From positions 1 to 20,179 of the forward strand of contig RXOD01004587.1 of NCBI GenBank assembly GCA_005223375.1: a stretch of DNA of 20,179 nt, written 5' to 3'. Below are positions 1-9,000 of the stretch, in pieces. Each line of letters begins with the position of its first letter. Positions within the stretch are counted from its first letter, which is position 1. The notes under the pieces are model-generated. The model ran no database searches, was not told the DNA's origin, and was given only the letters and a program-made list of their open reading frames with translations. The DNA comes from Amoebophrya sp. AT5.2 (Eukaryota > Sar > Dinophyceae > Syndiniales > Amoebophryaceae). A program made the translations under genes and the position numbers.

Positions 1-669
1 GGCCGCGGTCGCGCGAGTCGCGCCCGCCGCCGCGTCCTGAGCAATCGAGATGGAGATTGGAAATGCCCAGATCGAAGACCCGTACATAAAAAACCAACAG
101 CAAGTAATACGTAAAATGCTTCCTAATGTTTATGTTACTTCTATCCTTCTGGAGTCGCACCTGCGGTCTTTTCCGTCTGGGTCCTAGGCTACTGATCAAA
201 ACCGAAAGCATCGGTTGCAAAGGCCGCGAGCATCTCCGAGTCGCCGATTACGAGGATGAACGAGAGCGGGGACCGTCGGAACGCGATTCGCATCCGACTA
301 CTCGCGTTCCGACCGCCGCCGCTCTTGTTCGCACGGGGATGCAGGTATGGCGGACGCAGTTGATGTCCTCACATGCCAGCACTCTTCTGAAAAAAATTAT
401 AAACCCAGAGCAGTATCATGTGTATGAGTAGTAGTAGTACTTCTATCCTTCTCCCTGCTGTCGCGCCTTCGGTCTTTTCTGTCCCGGTCCCTTTCGCGAT
501 TTCGGTCCCCTCTATCTCCCCGATCGCGATCGCGCCCGCGATCCCTCTCTCGGTCTCTATCCCGGTCCCTCTCCCTGTCCCTCTGGCGGCTGCGCCGGTC
601 GTCGCGGTCGCGCTTGTCGGGCGAGCTCCGGTCGCCGCCGCGTTTGTCGGGCGAGCGGTTGCGGTCCAT
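1..669 (-). CDS. RD/RE-dipeptide-rich protein, 5' part (runs off left edge)
   Basis: I see an ATG at 669 followed by an extremely charged sequence: a SPDKR repeat (RSPDKRGGDRSSPDKRDRDD) and then about 50 residues of mixed RD/RE dipeptides. This composition is typical of RS/RD-type pre-mRNA splicing proteins (U1-70K-like or tri-snRNP-associated), but no RRM or other fold is visible, so I give no name. Exon 1 is 441-669. A canonical intron (37-440, starting GTAC, ending CTCAG, phase 1) joins it to a second exon at 1-36 that continues the style (GRGGGRDSRDRG). The frame is also open upstream for eight codons (DSRSERLK) back to a TGA at 694-696, so a further 5' exon with an acceptor near 692 is possible. 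The opposite strand shows a Pro/Val-rich open frame that is only a shadow. The call as coding is fairly safe; the function is not. Confidence 0.65.
134..178 (-). repeat. Degenerate intronic copy of the upstream exon end and donor
   Basis: Inside the 37-440 intron, positions 134-178 resemble the end of the preceding exon and its donor at 438-485. On the minus strand both read roughly GAAAAGACCG, then AGG.GCGAC, then GAAGGATAGAAGTA. The copy lacks the rest of the RD repeat. A little upstream of it (about 310-335) another short Arg/Ser-type stretch occurs. This looks like a partial tandem duplication of exon end plus splice donor. It could be a decayed exon or a weak alternative donor. Confidence 0.5.
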
Positions 670-1659
670 CTTCAATCGTTCCGATCGCGAATCTCAGGGA
701 TCCTGTATCGTTTCGATCGAAGGCGACGGACTGCTCACGCGACTGGGAGCCTGGCTATGGCCGGTCGATAGCTGAAGAAATGAAGTATGTCGGTGTCGCT
801 GGAGAAATGAGGAGAGGACTGCAGGATCCTTCGGTGGTGGCTGTAGTTGTAGCCGGTGAAGAAGCGGTAGCCGCTGGTATAGCGCGGCCGCTGTCAGCAG
901 AACTTCGTCGATGCGAATAGGGAAGGACCGATTAGTGGAGAATGGCGGCTCGGCGTTTCGAACAATTTGCACCGCTTCCCGTCCGCTCGGGGGGAGCTGC
1001 CGCTGTCGCCGCGCGGCACGAAATGGGCATTTTCGCGTTAGTAACACGTCCTCCGCAGTGATTTATATGTAGTCTTGCTTCTGGGCTACACAGACATCAT
1101 GCGCGTATGAAGGGCTGTTTCTTTTTGGATCGATGCCTGTCTGACCCCGTCTTGTCGATTTGGAAGTAGGAAAGCAGTTCATCGACGTTCGGAACGAAAC
1201 CGAAACGACTATCTACTTCTGACTATGGATGGATGGGGTGCAAAGTGAGGACCATCAGTCGAGAACAAGAGCGGGGAGCACACGAAGCGAGAACAGGAAG
1301 TATTTTCGCGGAAAAACGCGTCTTTTGCAATTTGTTCTTTTGTCTGGATCCACATGTTCTTCTGAATGCTTAGCTGAACGCATTTTTGGAATGCCACATG
1401 CGTTCCGCTGGGCCGTGTAGAAGGCCTCGAGCGATGTGTGTCTACTTTCGGAGGAACGGGAACGCAGACCTCGCCTGATCTCTTACGGAACTCGAAGTTT
1501 GGGTCACTGCTGGATCTGTAGCACGGCTGTGAACAGCGAAGGACGCTGAAGTAGCGAGGAACTCCCAGTCTGAGGCCGCGCGTGACGTGTCCATGGAAAT
1601 TAAGGCCGCCAAGCGGGTTCGTGTTCGTCCATGTGCAGACCGTGTACCAGCGCCAAGTG
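670..1659. other. Interval without a convincing gene
   Basis: About 1 kb lies between the RD-rich gene and the stop of the phosphatase gene. The longest minus frame (694-1047) is in the same frame as the RD-rich gene and is separated from it by one TGA at 694-696. Its composition (Leu, Pro, Gln, Ser) is not obviously coding. I see no RNA gene or clear promoter. The interval probably holds the 3' UTR of the phosphatase transcript and the 5' region of the RD-rich gene. Confidence 0.5.
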
Positions 1660-2946
1660 TCAGTTTATTCTTTTTCTAGCCTTTTTTGCGTCTATAATCC
1701 GTTCCAGCACTTTGTCGACCGTGTCCACGATGTTCGCATCCTGGAGCAAAAGCGCATCGTTCGCCCATGGCATTGCCGCGCGGATGATCGGGCGAAAATT
1801 TTTTTCTTCCACTTCAGCACCTTCGGCCTCCTCTACCCCTCCCCCGCCGAACAACGGCACTAAGGCTTGCCCCGCGCCACTTCCCGCCCGCTTCACCCCG
1901 AACAGCTCCAGGTCGTTGCCTGCATCGCCGAACACCGCTATCCCGAGTCCTTCTTGGCGGCTTCCCGTCGCGGCCTTCGGTGATTCCGGACGCGAATGTG
2001 GTTTTCGCGACGCCACATCAGACCTCCTCCACGCCAGATATTTCGTGACCGCCGTGCCCTTATTCACGCCTGTCGGGCTGATGTCTATCTCCGGCCCGAT
2101 GCCCGGAACGTGCACGTGCTTGCACACAACCTTCTCCCCCACGCCGTTTGCCAACTGACCGGCGGCCACACCATCGCCGAAGCGCAGCAGCTGCTTGCCC
2201 TCCAAGAACCGCTGTGCAGCCAGCTGTCGGCGTTTGCGGACCTCGTCCGATGCTCCGTCGGGGAAGAGGATCACCAGCGAGAGGACGTCGCAGCCGCCCA
2301 AGGTGCGGAGATATCCAGCCGGGGGGTTGTTTTTGCCGCCGAAGGAGAGTATCGCGCCGCGGTCGTCCATCAGGCCCATGCGGCGCAGAAACGCGTCCGC
2401 CGTTCTCCTGCTGCTTTCGCCGTCTGGTCCATCGCCCTCCAACACCCAGCACACCTCCGCGCCCAGGCCCACCAGGCAGCAGCCGCTGCACACACTGGCT
2501 TCGAAAGAATCCCCACCGCCGCCAAACGCCGCCTCCATTTTCTTCACGAATTCGCCGCACACCGACTGGGACGAAATCACCCGCCCGCCTTCTCCGAGCA
2601 CGAGCGCGCCGTTGCAGTAGATGCCCGGCGACGCACGGAGGTCGCGAAGGAGAACAGTGCTGCCATTTATTTTCTTGGGGGATGAACAAACGTCATTTTC
2701 CTTTTTACCCGGAGCTCCTCCTGTGAACTTCACCTGCGCGATGCCGACGTTATTGCCCGTCGCCGGAACCACCGGGACCGCACACTCCGTCTCCAGAATT
2801 TCCGCAAGGCGCAGGTTCCTGCGGAACATGGGCTTCGAAGTCTCGTCGGTCTCGTGCGCGCCGGGGTAAAAGGTGCCGTCCAGGTCGGTAAACACAATGT
2901 CGACATCGCCGAAAGCACGACCTTCGGGTGACGGGGCGTTCGTCAT
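1660..2946 (-). CDS. HAD-superfamily hydrolase, Cof/IIB type phosphatase
   Basis: The 428-residue single-exon protein carries the HAD phosphatase motifs in order. Motif I is DLDGT at residues 21-25 (nucleophile Asp21, acid Asp23). Motif II is ATG near 62-64, where Thr63 fits the phosphate-binding Thr/Ser. The motif III lysine is in NKGTAV (about residue 294) and motif IV is GDAGNDLELF (about 337), which binds Mg2+. The long segment between motifs II and III, rich in Gly and Cys, fits a C2B cap, as in Cof, sucrose-phosphatase and mannosyl-3-phosphoglycerate phosphatase relatives. These enzymes remove phosphate from sugar phosphates or similar metabolites; the substrate cannot be told here. I chose the ATG at 2946 because the catalytic domain begins 15-20 residues later. 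The frame stays open to 3294, adding about 116 Ser/Arg-rich residues that may be 5' UTR or a poorly conserved leader. No intron is needed. There is no clear signal peptide at the chosen start. Confidence 0.88.
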   Translation of the reverse strand: MTNAPSPEGRAFGDVDIVFTDLDGTFYPGAHETDETSKPMFRRNLRLAEILETECAVPVVPATGNNVGIAQVKFTGGAPGKKENDVCSSPKKINGSTVLLRDLRASPGIYCNGALVLGEGGRVISSQSVCGEFVKKMEAAFGGGGDSFEASVCSGCCLVGLGAEVCWVLEGDGPDGESSRRTADAFLRRMGLMDDRGAILSFGGKNNPPAGYLRTLGGCDVLSLVILFPDGASDEVRKRRQLAAQRFLEGKQLLRFGDGVAAGQLANGVGEKVVCKHVHVPGIGPEIDISPTGVNKGTAVTKYLAWRRSDVASRKPHSRPESPKAATGSRQEGLGIAVFGDAGNDLELFGVKRAGSGAGQALVPLFGGGGVEEAEGAEVEEKNFRPIIRAAMPWANDALLLQDANIVDTVDKVLERIIDAKKARKRIN

Positions 2947-3027
2947 GGTGTACAGAAATATGAATGTATGTTGCGAGAGCTCCGCAGATGATATATTGGG
3001 TGATGATGGGGGGCTACATTCATTAGG

Positions 3028-3130
3028 TGGGTGCTTGGTCTGACTTAACTCCAATTTATTTCGATAGTTGAATTTTGCGGTTTCTCTGCGTTTCCTGTGC
3101 TCGTCCGATGCAACAACGATGGATCGCCAC
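3028..3130. repeat. Direct repeat copy 1 upstream of the phosphatase gene
   Basis: This copy matches 3438-3560 in order: GGGTGCTTGGTCT, then AACTCCA, then CGATA.TTGAAT, then GTTTC, TCCTGT, TGCAAC.ACGAT and GAGAAG. Small gaps separate the matching blocks. It lies 80-180 bp upstream of the chosen start codon, inside the open 5' extension of the frame. A promoter/5' UTR duplication and a duplicated leader exon are both possible. Confidence 0.6.
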
Positions 3131-3437
3131 GTGAGAAGGCCTCGAAGGGCAGACGCGTACGCATGCAAAGCTAGGGTGACAGAGAAGGCCGGGCTTTCTG
3201 AACAGGTTTTTGTGTCCGAAGTATATGAACACATTTGACGTCGCGCCTCCACTCGAGAAGAAGAAGATCGAGGAGTGACTCGCGCGTCGTTCACTTACTC
3301 GCAGCACCATGCTCGGACAGTGCCGGCCGACTTCTTTGACGCGTGGTAAACCGTCAAGTAAAAAATTGGAAAACTACTGCCTTGGCTAGATTAGATGGGT
3401 ACTTGGTCTTATAGAAAAACGATTGTGGTGGTGGTGC

Positions 3438-3560
3438 CTGGGTGCTTGGTCTTAATCTTATTGTATAACTCCAGCCTCCGTTTCCGTTTCCGATAATTGA
3501 ATCTTCAAAGGGTTTCGTTGGTGTCCTGTTTTCGACATCAGGTGCAACTACGATCAGTAA
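3438..3560. repeat. Direct repeat copy 2 upstream of the phosphatase gene
   Basis: This is the second, slightly longer copy of the 3028-3130 sequence, about 410 bp further upstream. A third fragment, GGGTACTTGGTCTTA, occurs near 3395-3412. In the same minus-strand frame both copies can be read as similar peptides (IVVAPDVENR here, IVVASDEHRK in copy 1). That hints at a duplicated leader exon but does not prove it. Confidence 0.55.
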
Positions 3561-3599
3561 GCGCACGGCCGGGCAAGCGAGAAGAACAGCCACATACCT

Positions 3600-6006
3600 A
3601 CACGAAGCAAAGTCGGTAAAAACGCCATGCGCTAACCCGTTTGGTCTTACTGGTTCAAGTTCATCGGGCCGAAATATTGAACACCCTCCAGTGCGGTGGT
3701 AGCAGCTGAGTACCTCGCCCTGTTTGCGCTTTCATCTCAGTCTTCCTGTAGTTGAATGGTACGGACAGCTGCGTCTCTCCCTCGCGGTCAAGGACGCGCT
3801 GCAGAGTGTCTGCGTAGCGTGCAAGCGCTTAGCGCCACTGTCGAGCTTTATACTGAAACTTCCAGTAGGTAGCGTTCTCTAACCGCCGCCGATGCAAAAG
3901 CGGCACTCTCTCCACCTTTTGTGGCGAAAGTGGCCGTCGCGGCGCGGTGCTAAAAGCTTTGCTCTGTCATTGTCTTATTTCTGGCGCGAACTTTTTTGGG
4001 AGTGATCGAAAGATCCTGACAGATTGGCCCTGGAGTTGCCTCCGGACGCGGCACGGGAGTTGTTTGCAGGTGGCCCAAGTTCCCAATTGCAGCTGCGGGC
4101 TGAGCTATCACTTTAGCTTTGGGCGCGTTGCTCTACAGCATTGGCTGCCTGCATAGGCCGGACGAGCTTCCTGACGCTGACGCGGGGAGAAATTGTGCTC
4201 CATATTGCGTACCTTCGTTCCCGAAGAGTCGACGGCCTGTATTTCGGTTGCGGGTGCTCCTACCTAGCGCAGACGCCCCCTGCACCCCAGCACTTTGCGG
4301 ACTAAACAAACCGGGGAAACAAAAGACGCACGACGCCCGAGCGGGCCGCGACAAGTTTATTGGTGAACGGCCCGGGGCGCTCAGAGGCTCCCACGCGAGA
4401 CCAGCACGCCGCCCAAACGACTGCGCCCGCCCAACGCTTTGAGAGTGCGGACGGGGTTACGGAATCAACTCCCTGGACCGACGCACGGCGCGCACGCGGG
4501 CACTTCCCTGACAAGCGGAGAGGCGCGAAGATGTCGGCTGCGAGGACAAGGGGGCCCGAAATCCTCGACGACCGGGCCCCGAAAACGCGTTCACGGCGGG
4601 ACGGTCTCCGCCGCTGTGTCTCTGTACGTTTTTCCATGTTGTAGTTTGTGCGTTGCATTGTCTATACCCATTTGCAGCGAGTCATCATTATGCAGAAGCT
4701 GCCATGTCCGCCGTAGCCGCCAGAGCCACACTGTGCTGCTGCTGCCGGGAAAAGCCCGCGCGCGTATTCGTAGGCAGGTGGGGTTGGGTATTTGGTCGGC
4801 GAGGCGTAACTGCCAGAGCGGGGGCGTCTCCACTTCTGAAGCGTATTCACTCTTCAAAGTGGGGACTATTGAATAATACAGAAGCGCCCCCTGTTTTCCG
4901 GTGGGCTCAGTACAGTGACAGGATATTTCGGGAAAAAATTATGTCAACGAGGAGTGCGGCGCACTACTGTAGCGAGGGGCCACTGTTGACCGAGTGGCGC
5001 CCACGAATGGTGCCCGCGCTCACGACGTGACTTGGTAGGGCAGAAGTTAGTATGAATTGATTTGGAGAAGTGCGCTGAAGGCTCTTACTGGGAAACGCGT
5101 TCCAAGATGAAAGTTTGCCCTTCGCTGTTCGCTCCCCCTCTTCGCTCTTCGCGTGGCAGGGCCCACATTGTACACATCCGTGCGGACTATAAAAAAGTTT
5201 TTCTCGTCTGGGGCGGAACAAGTTGCATACGAAGATCCGAGTCGACAACCGATCTCAAGCGATCGAATGACCAACGGCTATGGTTGCTTTTTCGTCGCGA
5301 GCAGTCTGTTTTTCTTCTCTTTGTCGTGCGCTCCGACGTACTTGCTGTTTCCAGTCCTGAGTAACTCCAGATGGAAAGTGTTTTTTTCCGTTGGCCTCCA
5401 GAGTGATATTTAAGTGAAGCATTTACAGAAATCACTTGCTTGGTATGTTCACTTAATACCAAAACCAAACTCCAATTTCCACCCCGCGCAAGATTGCAGC
5501 ATCGATATGCGACAAGGATCGGATCGCATCGATTGGTTTTTCTGTCTTCACACCGATCCATCCGACCGTCGCCTCGGACGTAGCATCGGCGGAGAGTTCT
5601 TTCGTCGAGACGTATCATCATGGGGGGAGACTGAAAATAAATCGCCTCATCTTTGGTTAAGAAAGTAGTTTCCTCTCTCTTCCATCGAAGATCGATCAAA
5701 GCTTCTTCTGTCGGATTCTGTTGGACCGTGTTGCTCTTCCGCATCATCATCCTGCGCGGACCGCAGCCTATGCGCGCTGGCCGCTGCAAGTCAGCGCGGG
5801 CAGCCGCTAACGCACCCCGTCTCTTCGGCCCATGCTCGTATCGCTTCACCTCGCCCTGCTGAGTTCTTTCGGGCAGAAACCGCGTGCCTCTTTCCAGGGC
5901 TTCTGGTTCGGACCTCTATCGAATTCTCGGCTCCGGACTTCTCGGCTTGCTTCGCATCGCCCCATCCGCGCCATCGCGTCTTCGAGTTTAATCGCTTTGC
6001 CGGTCC
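3600..6006. other. 2.4 kb interval without a convincing gene
   Basis: This is the largest gap, between the TAF2 stop and the phosphatase upstream region. Several frames of 70-220 codons exist on both strands; the longest is minus 5187-5849, Arg/Ser-rich. None has recognisable motifs, and none showed the exon-joining behaviour seen in the real genes. I found no tRNA, snRNA or spliced-leader sequence by eye. It may hold a poorly conserved multi-exon gene that I cannot resolve, plus the TAF2 3' UTR. Confidence 0.45.
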
Positions 6007-9000
6007 TCATCTTGCCCCGCTGAGTTGTTTCAGCCGGAATCCGCGTTCCCCGAACAGGAAGGCCTTCCGGTACTCCCGCGCGAAGGCTTCTTTCAGCCGC
6101 TTCGCCGCCGCGGTCCAGGAGGAGCCGTGCCCATTGTAGTTTTCGCAGTTGACAAAGATTATGTCCATGTCCTTGCGGAACTCCTCCGCCTTCTTGTACG
6201 CCGTGTGGATGAGCCGGTGGCCGACCAGCCCCAGATCCATCGGCTCGTTCGGGCGGATGCACTGCAGATAGTGCGCCACGGCTTTTTGGATCTCGGCCTC
6301 CGAAGCGCCCTGCGCAGCCAGAGTAGTCTTGATACAGCTTACAGCAAAGCGAGAGCTACCGAAGGGGGGTGGGAAAGGTTGTGTTTTTATCTTCAAGATA
6401 TTGTCATATTTTTATGTTTTTGAAATTACTTTTAGCGAAATTGGCGTTCTCTATCCCTGTGTCGCGGCCGATTAACATCCTCCATTGCTTTGAAGGAAAC
6501 CGGGGAGGAAACGCTTAAGCCACACCACTGCCTAGGGCTAGGGAAAAAGAGAGACTTAAAAGTATAGTTTCGTCATCGTGATCGTCTCCACATGAACATG
6601 GTCACCGTGGCGGAACACTCCTATTCACCCGGGCCTGCGGAAAGGGTCATCGGGCCCTACCGCCTAGGCGCGAGACTGCGCCGCCAATCATGCTCGAGAA
6701 CTTACAAAGATAGCTTCCAGATTTTTCCCCCTCGTGCTGGCTCCGCGCTCTCGATAGCTGGTTCAGCGGCGGGATCTGGAATTTCCTGTAGTCGTGGGGC
6801 GAGTCTTTCGCGAGGCCATGGAGGATCGCTTTCGCCTTGTCCTGCCAGGTCAGGGTCCGTCCGCTCGCGGATTACAGGTCAAAAAAATGCATCTTCAGAA
6901 ACATCTTTTAAAAACCCCTATCCATGTTCCATCCACAGGGGGGGATCATTCAACAGCTGAAGAGATCCCAGCGAGACGGGAGGGGACAGCAGGAATCTCG
7001 ACCAGGGGCGAATGGCTAATAGGCAGTCACAGCGGGGGCCAATTTTTTCGCCCAGCACGCGCTTCAGGGTGCCCACCCTTGCTGTTCTGGCTAACGCGCG
7101 TCCAGGTAATGAGGCCCAGAACCGGCCCCAAAACGGGCCAAAAAGGGCGGGACTGCCGTTTTTAAACGCTACATGTATATCGAATGCATTTTTTTGAGCT
7201 GTAAGCGGAGAGTCCATCTCCCGTCGCTCCCTTTATGTTACTGCTCAGCCCGCCTGTCGGGTGCATGTGACTCATATGGTGCATTCCCGCAAGACCTCCC
7301 GCTTGTGCTCTTCGCGTCATCGTTCCGGAGGAGCCCGGCAGCATGTCCACCATGATGGGCGCGTCCTCGCGCTCCAAGCCGTAGGCCGCCCACTGGTAGT
7401 AGTCTTCGCCTGAGGCGCCAGTCTCGAGCGGGATCTTCTCGTAGGGGCGCACCAGGAACACGAAGGCCGCCAGTGCGTACTGCTGGAAGCTGTGGATCAG
7501 CCGCATGCGGGACTTGCCACCTCCTGAAAAAACGTGGGCCTGGCTCTGGCTGATCTGGAGCAGGTGCACGGCGCGGGCGACGGTTTCGTGCTTGAGCAGC
7601 TGAAACTGGGCGAAGCTGAGCTGGTAGGAGCTGCCCCCGAGCGAGGAAAGCAACAACCGCAGGGCGCGGAAGTCGCGCAAAGTCTGCTCTGCCGTGAAGG
7701 AAGAGTTCGCATTTATTTCGAACGAATGGAGGTTAGCACGATCTAGACTGGGCGAGAGAATGCAGGATTGCGGGAAAGAACCAGCAGTGCTATGGCCGCG
7801 TAGATGCACACGATCCGGGCCCACGCCGTCCTTAATTCGGTGTCGGGGCACAAATAGCTCCTCCGAGTGGTCACTGTCGCGTACTTCTCCTGCGTGTGGT
7901 TCCCCCGCCGTGTCACCCGCGAGCCCAGCGACGCCCCCCCCCATCACGACCAGCGCATCGTCCCCCAACGCACCCAAGCGATGAATCTCGCCTCCCCCTT
8001 CTCTCCCCTGCGCCGCACCCAGACACTCGATTCTCTTCATGCTCACCGCCGTGGCGGTACTCGCGAACCGCTGCAGCGCGGCCACCAACCCTCGCCGCAG
8101 CCCCGCCAGGTCGATCACTTCCTCTTGCGGCAGGGGCGCCTGCTGCTCCGCCAGCTGCTGCGCCTTCGAGAGCGCTCCCCCTCCACCTCTGCCCCGTTTG
8201 TTGTGCGTCGACGTCGCGGTGGCCGTACTCTGCGGGGCGCGCTTCTCGGGCGGCAGCCAGTAGGGCCACTTCTTGTTCCGGCGCAGTCCCCGCACCGCCT
8301 CGAAGCGCACGAACCGGTTCCAGCGGAAGCTGAGCGCGTCCTCGCTCCCGAAGTCGAGCAGCTTCTCCTGCCAGGAGGCGCGGAGGTAGAAGACGGCCGC
8401 TCTCTGCAAAAGCTGGCGCTTGTTCGTGTTCGGCTTGCAGAGGGGTTTTTTACCCCCGTCCGCGAAAAACCCGAACCACAGCCACCGGTCGAACTCGAAC
8501 TCCGGAAAAAACTTGCCCAAGGTGGCCAGCCCGGGTAGGGCCGTTCGCAGCAGTTCCGCGTGCAGCTCTCCCTCGTTGGCAATGCGCAGCAGTTCGACCA
8601 GCAGCTGCACATACAGAGTCGCGATCTGGTGGCCCTGCTGGAGGTGCTGGCCTTGCCTGACAAGAGACTTCTGCTGTTCCTGGAGCTGCGGGGGGCGGAG
8701 GGAGCTGTTTTGCGGGTTTGGGTTTGGGTGTTGGGTTTGGGTTTGCGGCTCCTCGGCGTGTTTTTTCGGCTTCCGCGAGTTGCGACTCGCGTTCGACCCC
8801 ACGTGGGACGCGGCGCCGCTCGCGTTTGCCGTGCTTGGTGCCGCAGGCTTCGCAGTGGCCGCCTGACGGCTTTGCGGCTGCGCTTGTATCGCTCCTGGTT
8901 GCGCTGCTGCTTTAGCTACAGCTGCCCTGGGCACCTGGGCGACAGCGGCCGCAGCCTGCGTCTCGGCAACAATGATTATCCGCTTCTCTTTTCCCGCTTG

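Noticed and set aside
418..771. Plus-strand Pro/Val-rich frame
   Set aside because: Antisense of the RD-dipeptide region; its repetitive composition mirrors the minus-strand repeats.
5187..5849. Minus-strand frame of 220 codons in the large gap
   Set aside because: Arg/Ser/Thr-rich without domain, low-complexity logic or exon partners; kept as unexplained open frame only.
8712..8747. Interstitial telomere or chromosome end
   Set aside because: Only a few units, interrupted, and translated within a continuous TAF2 frame.
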